DNA of 64,000 nucleotides from Atriophallophorus winterbourni (lineage: Eukaryota > Platyhelminthes > Trematoda > Plagiorchiida > Microphallidae): positions 1-64,000 of the forward strand of contig JACCGJ010003320.1 of the NCBI GenBank assembly GCA_013407085.1. Direction: 5' to 3'. The notes beneath the pieces were generated by a model, which made no database searches, was not told the origin of the DNA, and saw only the letters and a program-made list of their open reading frames with translations. Shown piece after piece: positions 10,201 through 20,958 of the stretch (position 1 is its first letter; each line of letters opens with the position of its first letter). The position numbers and the translations under genes are program-made.

Positions 10201-10285
10201 TTCAAGTTCAAGTTCAAGTTGCACAGGGCTGAAGGTGGCTAAAAGCCAATCACGCGCCTAGATTTCCTTCGACGGTATGCGGTTG
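10201..10285 (-). repeat. LINE-B 3' end, short 5'-truncated copy
   Basis: On the minus strand the segment reads ATTGGCTTTTAGCCAC (hairpin TGGCT/AGCCA), then a CTGTGCAAC box and an (AACTTG)n tail that lies at 10201-10220 on the plus strand. It is the same terminus as the long LINE-B copy at 10593, with a slightly different tail unit. It is about 85 bp long. Confidence 0.75.
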
Positions 10286-10592
10286 AGCACCCGGCACTCC
10301 GATATCGAGTATACAGTTCGTACTTTTCACACGTTCTTGTTTCCGAATATCTGGAAAGTAAGGTAGGGTTTCTCTTCACCAGCTTTCCAGGTTCATAGTC
10401 CGAAGCAAGCAAACGGATAGTACCTAATCAATCAACGCCTAGTGTTGCGCTTCAAACTGGATATCATGTGATAGCTCTAAAACCCTGAGCATTCCGATCA
10501 AACCTAGTTTGCCCATTGATATCCTTCCATGATTTGAAAACCGCAACCTCTATAAGATATTTCTATACAAATGCGCAAAGAATTTTGGACTA
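10286..10592. other. Unassigned spacer between two LINE-B 3' ends
   Basis: No coding or repeat signature was recognised. Confidence 0.45.
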
Positions 10593-13500
10593 GTTAAGTT
10601 CAGTTCAGTTCAGTTTGCACAGGACTGTATGTGGCTAACGAGCCAATCGAGCGTCCAGATTTCTTCCGGTAGTATCCCACAGAAAAGCGTCCACCACTTC
10701 AAACAATATCTTCACAAATATCTTCTGGTATGAGAATAAACTGGAATGCAACAGAAAAACTCCTCTCACCAATAGGTGAGGAGAAACATTAGTGGGTTCC
10801 GAATACAACATCAGGATCATACCAACTATTCCCTTACGGATAAAATCATGAAATAATGAAGGCCACACAGAGTCAAGTCTATTCTTGAAACCCCCTACAG
10901 AAGTAGAACAAACAACTTCTTTTGGAAGACGATTCCAGTAATTTACTACCATTTCACTAAAGAAGAACTTACGAGCATTGGACCTGACATGTCGCTTGGC
11001 CAGTTTTAATGGGTGGCCTCGAGTACTCACACTTGGCGTCAGAGCTTACAATTCACTGGGATGAATAGTATGGAAACCTGACATGATTTTGAAGGTTTCA
11101 ATCAGGTCCCCACGTAGCCGCCTCCTTTTTAGTGAGAAGAGCTCTAGACTCAGCAATCGTTCCTCATACGACCCTAGAATCACACAAGTAGCTAGACTTT
11201 GAACACATTCAAGCTTCGCATTATCTTTTTCCAAATAAGGTGACCATACTTGAACGCAATACTCGAGATGTGGTCTCACAAACACTTTGTATAATGGTAT
11301 GAAAACCTCTGGGGACCTGCAGGATAAAACTGATCGAAGGCAAAAATGCTCTCTCCTAGTGCGTTGTGCAGCAGCTGCGCATTGATCATCCCATTTAAAG
11401 TCCCCTGAAACTTCTTCACCTAAGTCACAAACTTTGGGCACCCCATTTATCTCAAGTATACTATCTGGTCCAGCAACCTCTAGCTTCTTAATGACTTTAG
11501 ACAAGAGATAGCTCTTAGTGAAGTATACTGGTAGATCCCATGTAGGTGACCAATTAATCACCTTTTCTATTTCCTTAAGAAGATCCTGTTAATCCAGTGA
11601 TCCGATAAACTTGACGTCATCCGCAAAAATATAGCAAGGACACTTAAGCGACGCTGCCAAATCATCGATGAAAATGAGGAAAAGTAGCGGTCCGAGTACG
11701 GAACCCTGTGGGACTCCACTAACAACATTTACTTTCAACGAATACATACTGCCCATCCTGACACGAAAGAATCTATTGCTTAAGAAGCCTATTATCCATT
11801 TCTTCAGAAGACCATCGATACCCATATAACCAAGTTTGGGTGTGGTTTACCAAATCAAAAGCCTTGCAAAAGTCCAAGTTAAAAACTTCAACTTGTTGGC
11901 CTTTATCTGGTGACCTCGTTGAGAAAACATAAGAGGTTTGTTATGCACGACTTCCCTTTAAGAAAACCGTGCTGAGCAGAGGTCAGCAACGAGTTATCAA
12001 CTAGATGGCGACAGATCCTATCCCTAATGCGTTTCTTCAGGATTTTACATAAGATGCTAGTAAGACTTACAGGTCTGTACATACAAACTGAAGATCAACT
12101 GCCACCTTTATGTATCGGAATCACATTAGCCAGCTTCGAAATACTCGGAATATATCCATGTTGCAAGGAAGCGTTAAAAAGACGACATACAGGTTCTGCT
12201 AGTATTGGCGCCAGGTTCTTTATAATTTGATCGTAAATGTCGTTTGGGCCAGCAGATTTATGTGGGTTAGTTGCTGCAAAAGCAAGTTTAACCTCATCAT
12301 CAGTGAAGAATATCTCATCAAGTGGAGTAACGATATCAGGCCTTTTGATGACTGGCATGTTAAGCGGATCTATTTGGCGATCAAGCCTCTGAACAGACTG
12401 GAAATGTTTGAGAAAGGCTGAAGCCTTTTCGGAATCTTAAACTATTTCGGGTCCGTTTTCCTGTTGAAGGTTGCCAATCCAATCGCGCGTTTTGCTTTTG
12501 GATTGGGTATAACTATATTAACGCTTTGGGCACTGCTTTATATTGCGTGCCAACCGTGATTCAAAGTCACGTTTTGCCTTGCGTTGGATTACCACAGCCT
12601 TATTTCTGACCATTTCATACCTTGTCCAGGACCGTTGTGTCTGAGAAGCTTCATAAGTTTTCCAGGCACGGTCCCGCATTCTAATCACTCATCGCATCGC
12701 AGGTGTCCACCAATGTGGCTTGTTTTGTTGCTTGATGTGCACCAACGGTGCAAACCTATCTTGCAAGTTAGACAGACAGTGGTGTATGAGCTGCCAGTAT
12801 GTTGCTATATTATCAACTACATATTGAGACAAGATCTTTTTAGCTTCCTCTGAAACGACTTGCCAGTCTACACGATTGAAATTGCGCCTCAGTTTAGGAG
12901 GATGTTTTTCATACCTAAGTTTTAGTTGGAATCTGATCACAGCGTGATCACTTTTTCCTAGTGGAGTGAGATAATTTATCTGGCGAACCATTTCTTCGCT
13001 TGAAGAGATAACAAGATCCAGGGTCGAAGGTAAACAGCCCTGGCGAAACCTTGTGGGCTCATTTACATGTTGACTCATGGCATGCATGTGAGTCCATTCG
13101 ATGAAGTCCTCAGTTATCTTATCAGATGAACAGCACTGGTTCAGCCAAGATATATGTGTTAGGTTAAAATCGCCAACTATAAGATCCTGGGACCCAAGCG
13201 TGTGCAGCAAGCTGAGATTGCCAAGCAAATTTTGCAAGTCCTGAGGTCCTGCTCGGGGGCTCATATAAGCGCATGCTATTAACATTGATTGCTTGTAAGA
13301 TTGAAAGATACATGAGCTAAGTTGGACGTTGTGCGCGCTAAGCCTAATGCTCGATTCTAAAGGTCGAAGACCTAGTTTGAGAAAGATAGCAACGCCACCC
13401 CGTTTAGTTCACCTGGTCTATGACATCTGACCACAGAATAACTGCTACAAATTGTGTCAGGAATATAAGCAGTTGCAGATAGCCACGTTTAGGACAGTGC

Positions 13501-13690
13501 TATTACATGCGGTCGTAACTCATGCGCTAGGATGGAGAGTTCAGACCACTTATTTCGGATACTACATGAAATTCAGTATATCACTGTGGCGAGGGTGTCT
13601 CGTGATATATTCTTACTCAGTCCAGCTTGATCCTTGGGCGTAATACGTGAGGAGTCAACACGTTTTTTGGTGTGCTGCTTAAGAGTGTCG
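10593..13690 (-). mobile_element. LINE-B (CR1/Jockey-like), endonuclease to 3' tail
   Basis: Minus strand, in order: endonuclease start near 13600 (RNKWSELSILAHELRPHVIA, with TETW altered to a stop), GVAIFLK, the IVGDFNL box, STLDLVISSSEE and GKSDHAVIRF (12689-13400); RT N-terminus NPHKSAGPNDIYDQIIKNL, then ANVIPIHKGGS (12095-12358); RT palm GVPQGSVLGPLLFLIFIDDL and IFADDVKFIGS (11589-11825), catalytic FADD intact; thumb and post-RT domain (HLEYCVQVWSPYL, RRRLRGDLIETFKIM at 11046-11561); C-terminus WNRLPKEVV (10635-11030). The 3' UTR ends in a TGGCT/AGCCA hairpin and an (AACTG)n tail at 10597-10617. Several frames are broken, but domain order is complete. The 5' end, possibly with ORF1 traces (KRVDSSRITPKDQ), is near 13690. 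Confidence 0.88.
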
Positions 13691-13691
13691 A

Positions 13692-16085
13692 TTCGCCTTG
13701 CGCGGCCTAAAGTTCTGGCGTACCTTGCAGGTCGCTAATCACGAGCTCTGGAATTTCAGGGACAATACGATGATTATCGTTTCCCCAGACCCGTCCGTGA
13801 TTTCTATACTTGACAAAGAGCCATCCTTTTCTGAAGAACAGCGCGAAGTTAACCCAGATATGCTCCCACTAATCACCCGACATTATCGCCATTACAAAAA
13901 CATGGTATTTATCCTAATTGATTGAACGAAGATATCCATTCTAAATATGAATTTGATGAGGAACGATCGAGAAAGAATTGGTGGCGGTGTTGCTCTTTAT
14001 TATCATAATCGACTTAAGTGCGTTTAATAGACAACACAGAATTCACCCTCGAGGATACAATTCGGTATTTTTACCACTTATGTGTTTTGAAGTTTGCATG
14101 ATTGGTGTGGTCTACCCGTATCCTTCATGTACGGAATCGTACAATGAACGGTCGATCCAAGTACTTCAGCGTGTGACTTGCGCTCTGCAAGCAACAATAA
14201 TTATTGTGTGATTTTAAGCTGCCTGCCATTTATCTCAAAGACTTTCACTTCCTACAGACGCTAGAATACCGGTTCAGATAGTTAGTAGGTTCCGTCCTTT
14301 TTACAACCATATTCACGAATGCACTCGGAGAATAGGTTCTGACCGTCCATCCGTCTTGGATTTGGTTTTAACATCGGAAGAACAATCTGTCGAAACGATC
14401 GGATTCCAGGCTTTGCTGGGCATTAGTGACCATTCAAAGCTTGGGTTCTACTATGATTGCAGTTTTCATCAATTTCTTGCTCTGAATTGGGTGGTTTGTC
14501 CGGCAGATAAATTGGCCCTGATTATATCGCTCGTGCAGATTCCCGATTTTTAAATGGACAACATAAGCACTGACTCGCAATGGAAATAACTTATAGATTT
14601 CCTAAAACTGAAGATTGACGAGAACTCGCGGATCGTCCTCTAAAGATCCGAACATGAACTTCGTTTTGTTGTCTTCAGCAGAACAAAAAAGTAGATGGAG
14701 CTAGAGAGGGCAGCTTGGATGCAGTATAAAGCCAACAATTTTTATACTACCTCACAACATTTCGGTATGTTATGCAACAAAGTGACTTTATTTATTCGAG
14801 AGGATAAGGAAGCGCATCAACTGATACTGATGTCAATAGTGAAACGCAACCACAAGTTATTATACAAATTTATGAACGCGAAAGCAAACGTCAAACCAGT
14901 TATATTTCCATCTAAAACGGTGAAAACCTCCCTGAGACACTGAGAAACAGCAAATGGTCTCGCGATTTATGAATCTAAAGTGTTCGTGCCAAAGGTTTTA
15001 GTGGAACGTTGTGCGTATTCAGTCAACTCGGGAATGGAAACATTGGGCTAAATTTTGATAAATCCGGACATCATTGCAAGTTAATTGCTCAAACTAAATA
15101 AATTTTATTCTTGGAAATCCAAGGCATGTTGACCATGATCAATAATATCCAAAAGGTTTGTACAATCAGATTGTAGTAAAAAAATCCACAGGTGCGGATT
15201 GCATCACACCAGATGTGCTCAGGTTTGTGTCATCGACAGCCTTGTGAAACACTATTCGATGCCTAATGGAGTGGAAACGAAAGATTAGATTCAGGCTTGA
15301 TTACACTTATCTTCGAAGAAGGCGGCAGATTTGACGCTGCAAATTATCGTCCCGTCACATTATTATCTTTTATTGGTAAGGTTATGGAACGTATAGTCTG
15401 GAAAGAACGATTGCATATTTTGAATTGCGTAATTTGTTCACACCAGCGCAGCATGCATTTCGATCTCATCTCTCTTGTCAAATCTTCTCATAGCGTTAGA
15501 CTATTGGACGAAGGAGTTGGATAGAAGTTCTTGCATTCCCGTCTGTTACATAGACATTTATAAGGCTTTTGACACATTCAATCTCCATTTACTTCTTCAA
15601 AAACTGATAAGTTTAGGAATATGTGAACTACTCTTCTCATGGTTGTGCGACTAACTGTCCGATCGCCTCACCCGAGTTAAAGTAAACGGAGTGCTATCCC
15701 AAATGTTCAAAACCACAAGCGAAGTCTTACAAGGATCCGTGCTAGGCCCGCGCCTCTTCCTGATATAGATAAACGATTTAACCCCCCCACCCGCCTTCAT
15801 ATCATCAAAATTTGTCGGGTTTGCGGATGTTATGAAACTTTGGACGGAAATCAGCTTTGTAGATTATTGTGAGAAACTGCAAATGGATTTGTACAACGTG
15901 TCAAATTTGGCGGCCATGAAAGATGTGACATTCAACATACAGAAAATTAGGATGCTCCACCTTGGCAAACATTTTCATCGGACATTTCGATTGTGAACTG
16001 AACATTTGGCATGAAACTCAATGGATGAAGATCTTGGAGTATTAGATAAGTGGAAACCTGAAGAGCATGGTGTGTAAATGACGAA
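13692..16085 (+). mobile_element. LINE-A copy, heavily degraded, with nested LINE-C tail
   Basis: Plus strand, in order: endonuclease (MRNDRERIGGGVALYYH near 13962, a VVYPYPS box at 14110, PSVLDLVLTSEE then GISDHSKLGF near 14350-14440), pre-RT linker (RNHKLLYKFMNAKANVKPV at 14850), RT (TGADCITPDVLR at 15195, NYRPVTLLSFIGKVMERIV at 15340, CYIDIYKAFDTFN at 15549, EVLQGSVLGPRLFL near 15720, FVGFADVMK at 15815) and thumb (NLAAMKDVTFNIQK). The palm reads FADV instead of FADD. At least eight stops or frameshifts interrupt it. A minus-strand LINE-C-type 3' end (15093-15180) interrupts it. Confidence 0.85.
15093..15180 (-). repeat. LINE-C-type 3' end (terminal hairpin), nested
   Basis: On the minus strand: CAATCTGATTGTACAAACC, then ATGCCTTGGATTTCCAAGAATA followed by an A/T-rich tail. 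The CTTGG/CCAAG stem and the trailing GAATA match five other termini in the window. Confidence 0.72.
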
Positions 16086-16640
16086 AATTTTATGTATAAT
16101 TCCTTCCTATTTTCTATTTAAACAATTTGATTCTTCTTAATTCTACACAATTTTTATCTTCCAATGTTTTGTGTATACATTTTCGTTATTGTCATATCCA
16201 CTTGTCTATCTATTTTGTATCTTGTTAATAGTACCGTATTATATCATGATCGTTGTTCTGAATTTGTCTAACTAAGAAACGGGTGGTCTACAAGTTAACC
16301 AATGAGTTTATTCGATAAAGTACTAAACTCTTTTTTGTTTCATTCGAAGAAGTGTATGAACTTTGAAGTGCTCAATTGGGTACGGTCAATTAGGATCGCC
16401 AACCTATTGGAACGAGGATCAAACTTGGACCTTCGTGACACTACTCTGTTCTATAACAATTTTAGTGATGTCCTTTGTGTTTGTGTTTTTTATCTTGGCT
16501 CTCTTGCATTAATTGATAATGTATAAAAAATCTAATCCTTAGAAACCCAACAGAGTGACATGTTCACACTGGTACTAATGACACTGTTGATTTAGCCTCA
16601 CGTAGCACTTTTACATCATTTTCAGGTAGTCCAAACTTAG
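16086..16640 (+). repeat. Candidate LTR and primer-binding region of a Pao/BEL element
   Basis: This AT-rich, non-coding segment sits just upstream of BEL-like gag. A possible LTR runs from a TGTGTAAATG start near 16070 to ...GTTCACA near 16572, followed by CTGGTACTAATGAC, which could be a tRNA primer-binding site. I could not find a second copy to confirm the ends, so this is positional inference. Confidence 0.3.
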
Positions 16641-17320
16641 ACCCGAAACGAGAGCCGTCTGTACGTTACCTTGAATTAAAGCAAGATTTAGTGATAGCTA
16701 AATATAAGATAGCTCGTTTGAGTAGATGTAGTATCTACGACGATCAGGATGTTGATGTTCCTTTCGCTCGTACCGTTGATAGACAGATCAAATCTGAAGC
16801 GGTCAAGTCGCCGTAGAGAGTTATCAACGATTCTGCTTCATTGTCAAGGGTAGAGGTAAGTTCATTTGATGGCAATCTAGTGGACTACTGAAAGTTTGTC
16901 AGGCAATTTGAATGCTATGTAAAATCGAATACTTGTGATTCTGGCCAGCGTTTGTTGTGCCTCTTTTATTATTTTTGAGGTAATGCTCGAAATGCTATTG
17001 ACGCTCGCGTGATGTTATCGCTTTAAAAAGGTTAGAAAAGAGCATGCAGCATTCTAAATAAAAATTTTGGCCCGCGTCTTGTCGTTGCACGCTCGTTATT
17101 AAACGATATATCAAGTAAAACAGCGCAAGTAAGAAACACTTCGGATAGTCTGTCAAACCTTGCCTTATAGACGAAAAATTGTCAAATTGCATTGAAGCAA
17201 ATGTGTTGCGAAGCAGATTTAAATTCTGTAACCACGTTGGAAGAAGTTTATATGTGCTTACCTGTCGCCTTACAGCATCAGTGGTCTGATGCAGCTGATC
17301 TAGTCAGCATGGACGACGTG
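16636..17320 (+). pseudogene. Pao/BEL-like retrotransposon gag fragment
   Basis: The frame gives REPSVRYLELKQDLVIAKYK, then VEVSSFDGNLVDY, a stop, KFVRQFECYVKSN, CDSGQRLLCLFYYF and GNARNAIDA. The pattern (F-G-x-x-x-D/E-Y-W-x-F-x-x-x-F-E, then RL-x-x-L-x-x-x-x-G-x-A-x-x-x-I) is that of Pao/BEL gag capsid. A second piece at 17205-17310 (SVTTLEEVYMCLPVALQHQW) fits the later capsid. A minus-strand-like block of unknown origin lies between (about 17030-17190). No pol survives. Confidence 0.6.
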
Positions 17321-17889
17321 TTGTGCGGACGCATAATTTTGTGCTTTTATACTTTTCAATTTATTTCCTCACCTGTTTGTCTTAGCTCGACGGTTTAGAT
17401 ATCATTGAACTCATCCTAATTTGCTTGTTTGAAATATACCCGTTTCAACTTCGAACAAGGTGAATACTTGAAAATCCAATTTTTCAAGTTTTAACCCTAA
17501 TTTACCTATGCGTGCAATATCCCTGGCGATCGAGAATATCGTTCCTGTTCGAATACTGTTGAAAAGTTCACATAATTTCCAATCGACTGATAGCTTTTTC
17601 AACTATGTCAGATTGAAACTTGTTGAAAAGCATAACGTCGATTTAAAATCGTTTGCATTTTACCGCTTGGATCGCGTTACTCCGATCCAACGCGTTCACT
17701 CCACCGGTAGCTATTATTCGATAAACAACTGCATCGCCAAGTGCACTGATTCATCACTTGCTGGATTGAAACAATGACACGAAGGATGACCTTGAAGCCC
17801 CAGACAAAGGAGGCAGCACGTGATGTGAGTCAAATGTGTAACAAAAGGGTAAGTGCCATATCTCACGTGGTTATATGTTTTGACTGTCT
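17321..17889. other. Unassigned spacer after the gag fragment
   Basis: Short open stretches such as one at 17508-17777 show no domain I recognise. Confidence 0.4.
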
Positions 17890-18036
17890 GGGTAAAATAC
17901 ATTGTTGTTGGCCTCCGTCGGTCGATGTCGACCATGGATAGGGTAAAATACATACCAACTGTTATAAATCCCTAACGCAGGAAGTGGTATTGTTTATGTT
18001 GTTGTTGGCCTCCGTCGGTCGATGTCGACCATGGAT
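17890..18036 (+). repeat. 38-bp insertion with perfect 13-bp target duplication, plus a second direct copy
   Basis: GGGTAAAATACAT occurs at 17890-17902 and again at 17941-17953. Between them lie 38 bp (17903-17940) containing the palindrome GGTCGATGTCGACC. The same 37-38 bp, starting TTGTTGTTGGCC, recurs at 17999-18036 without an obvious target duplication. A defined short unit with a direct duplication is what an extremely 5'-truncated LINE/SINE insertion leaves; the palindrome would be its 3' hairpin. Confidence 0.82.
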
Positions 18037-18497
18037 GTACATCACATCGCATGAATTTCATGTTTTGCAACTTCTTTGTTTATTAAGAACGTTCTTTTCC
18101 TCGGCGTTTGCTACGTATTTAGTGCATGTCGAAATAAACAGCCTAGTGATATACCTACAAATCCTCCCCATGAGATAAAGCTGGAATCTCGAATATTGAT
18201 TTTGGGGAAATTGTTATCGAAAACTCGAGGGAACACTTAAACCAATTTCAGTAGATACAATTGTCAACACAATTCCACCCGAAATAGTTGTTGCTCAAGG
18301 CGGCAAAAAGAATGAGAAAAATACACCAAAAGGCTCACCCTCGACTGAGAGTTGTAAGTGCTTATCAGAATGCAACAAAGATGGTCTTATTGAACCCTGC
18401 TCCCCGTGGTTATCATCAAATATAATTCGCGAACACTTTAGCCAAGACTCCTCAACGTCTAGTTGCATCACACTTTAACAACCCAACATTTGCCTAT
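18037..18497. other. Unassigned; possible LINE ORF1 leader
   Basis: No strong signature was seen. A plus-strand stretch near 18300-18480 (KNTPKGSPSTESCKCLSE) could be the degraded start of the LINE-A ORF1 that follows. Confidence 0.35.
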
Positions 18498-19625
18498 ATG
18501 GTGACTAAAGCTGGTAAGTGTGTGACGAGAGCACTGACGCCTACATTTCACACGAAAGAGGATGTTCTGAGCAAAACCGTCTCACATCATAAGGCGTCAA
18601 TTTACTGTATTAAACACGGAATGAATTTAAGCGTAATCTGCACCAATATTACTGAGTCGGAAATCACGCTCTTTCATGCAAGGCAAAAACATGTCCTTAA
18701 GAAATGGTCAGATATTTGCAATCAAATTGGCTTAGATGGTATACACTCGGTGTCGGTAACTTGCCTCGCTCGTTACCCGAAGTCCAAGTCCCGAACCAAG
18801 ACAAACCACGTTTGCTTGAGATCACTTTTGCTAACGAAAGGGACATGGAAAATGTCCTACACAATTCGTATTTGCTCCGAGCACAAAGTGACTCACACCA
18901 CCGTATACATGCTAACGTACCTTCGTGGGAAAGGCAACGAACACCCAATGATCGGGATACAGCAGGATCAATGATTATTAATTAGCTCGACGTTCGACGG
19001 TTTACGAAAATAAAGAGCATGATCGTAAACAGTCGTCATTTATTGCCGAGACTATCGGCTCTTGAAATTCTGTAGTCGTTGACACATACCGAATACCTTG
19101 TTCGCCAAACTATCGAGAAAAATGCTCAAATCCACTTAAGATTACATTTTTGTCAATTAGTATGACAGATGCTGTCCGATCCGCACTAAAACTATACAGA
19201 AAGAGAGTACCCGATAACGTTAGATTGTGCAATCCGAGATTGTTGATGTCAAATTGCAGCGATCCATTGCAAAAGCATCCGAGTCTGACTCAAAGTCGCC
19301 AGTGAAAATATTTCAACTTGCTTCAAATAAACGACAAAAGTTCGACGTCGACAGTGTCGGGCCAATTAATTTTGTTATGACTCCTTGTTACATGTTGAAA
19401 TCGCAATAAAGTGTCTCTATACGAATGCCCAAAATTTGTTTAATGAATTGGCTGAAGTAACCGAGCTGTGCAAACGATACTCACCAGACCACGTCGCTGT
19501 GACTGAAACCTGGTTTTAATTTTGTACGAATGTAAGCGAACTTTCGATCTTAAACATGATACTATTACGGAACGATCTTCCACGGAAAGGTGGTGGCGTG
19601 GCTTTACACTTCCACTAACCTCTTC
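18498..19625 (+). mobile_element. LINE-A 5' half: ORF1 fragment and endonuclease start
   Basis: ORF1 is at about 18498-18985, in two frames: KKWSDICNQIGLDGIHSV, then RLLEITFANERDMENVLHNS and RAQSDSHHRIHANVPSWERQ, the RRM-like and basic part of CR1-type ORF1 proteins that bind template RNA. ORF2 starts near 19420 (TNAQNLFNELAEVTELC, then DHVAVTETWF with the TETW endonuclease box, a stop, LRNDLPRKGGGVALHF). The copy ends at about 19620, inside the endonuclease. Loss of the 3' part is not expected from target-primed insertion, so it was broken later. Confidence 0.78.
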
Positions 19626-19974
19626 AGTGCATGGTGATTCACGATCGATCGCTTTCAAGTATTTTCTTCACAGCACAATTCTGAATCCGCGCTAAAATGA
19701 AACTGGCCCGAGACCAAAATCTAGTGGAATTAGTTACCTTCGCCAAGCGGACAGGAAAACGGTTCATATTCAGGAAGGATCAATTTATTTCGAACAATCA
19801 TAATGAAAAAGTTTGGAACATCAACAACAGAGATTCTTCACTTATCTTCGATGGACCTTATCCGTTAAACATCAGTGCTTCCGGGATCATTCATAGACTT
19901 TTCTTCACAATACCTGTGTTTTTATACTTTTCTTTAATTTTTCTATAATTTCTTGAGTTTTCTTCAATTATGTT
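19626..19974. other. Unassigned spacer
   Basis: A plus-strand open stretch at 19697-19948 has no recognised domain. Confidence 0.4.
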
Positions 19975-20600
19975 CCAGTGTTTCCGACTTCCAAACCAAC
20001 TGCGATACTGGCCCTTGCCTTACTGGCGAACAGTACTGGTTTTCATTATTCGACGATTCTCCGACTTTCCTGGATCGTACAGCCGGCCCAAACCTCATGC
20101 AATTTAAACCACAATCTCTCCTTACCCCCTACATTTTCTAATTTTTTCAATTTAACTTCGGATTTTTGTGTACTTTACTTCAATCACACCCACCAACGTT
20201 CCGAAGAAGTCAACTTATATATTTATAAAAGAACATTTTATTTCGTAAATTTATTTTCACTGTGATAATTGAATCTTTAAGCGCACCATTTCTTTCATAT
20301 TTTTTTCTTTTCTTTTCTTTCAATCTCTGCTCCACAATTAATCGCATCCTCTTCATTTGCTTATTTCGATGCAATCTAGATGGAACTTCATAACTGTGTG
20401 ACAATGCACGAAAAATTAACTTTCTTACCGTTGTAAATTTACCATCCTTTATTAAACGGAAAAATGTTCAAAAATTCCGCTTGATTAGGTCATTTTTACA
20501 ATTCATTTATTTTGTACACATTGATAACCTGATCATGTTTTGCATGCCTTGGTTTACCAAGAATATAGTATTATTACTATATCAGATCACGTGCGGACTA
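19975..20600 (+). repeat. Family D repeat (LINE 3' UTR-like), diverged copy
   Basis: It begins GTTCCAGTGTTTCCGACTTCC and ends ACCTTGGTTTACCAAGAATA-like at about 20578. It is related to the two better-matched copies at 23425-24031 and 30385-31025. The CCTTGG/CCAAG terminal stem marks it as the 3' end of a LINE-C-related retrotransposon. No coding sequence was recognised. Confidence 0.6.
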
Positions 20601-20689
20601 TCTGAAAGCACGTTTTAAATAATGTTACCTTTATATTTATTGAACGTTAAATTCCGCTGTCGAAATGCCCTTGAGAATTGTTCACGTAA

Positions 20690-20830
20690 ATGTTCATATA
20701 ACAATCTGATTGTACAAACCTTTTAGAAATTATTGATCAGCGTCAAAATGCCTTGGACTTCGAAGAATAAATTTATTTATTTATTCATTCATTTATTTAT
20801 TTATTATTATTATTTACTGACTTACTTATT
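20690..20830 (+). repeat. LINE-C-type 3' end with (TTTA)n tail
   Basis: CAATCTGATTGTACAAACC is followed by ATGCCTTGGACTTCGAAGAATA and then a TTTATTTA tail to about 20830. It is the same terminus as at 15093-15180, in the opposite orientation. Severe 5' truncation leaves only about 70 bp of element. Confidence 0.75.
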
Positions 20831-20877
20831 TATCATAACCTCGACTCAGAAGATACCCTCTGATGTAGCCTTACACA

Positions 20878-20958
20878 GGAGTCACAGGACTACTGCATTA
20901 TTGGTATAATATATCGCCCTCCATCTTCGACGGATGCTCAAAACGACAATGTATTAAC
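20878..20958 (+). pseudogene. Tiny LINE endonuclease scrap
   Basis: The plus-strand frame CIIGIIYRPPSSTDAQNDN matches the YRPPSS box of LINE-A/CR1 endonuclease (compare VVYRPPSAQE at 32.9 kb). About 25 codons survive next to the gypsy RT end. Confidence 0.6.

Noticed and set aside
19440..19658. Minus-strand 72-codon open frame
   Set aside because: It overlaps the LINE-A endonuclease start on the plus strand (TETW and GGGVAL boxes).
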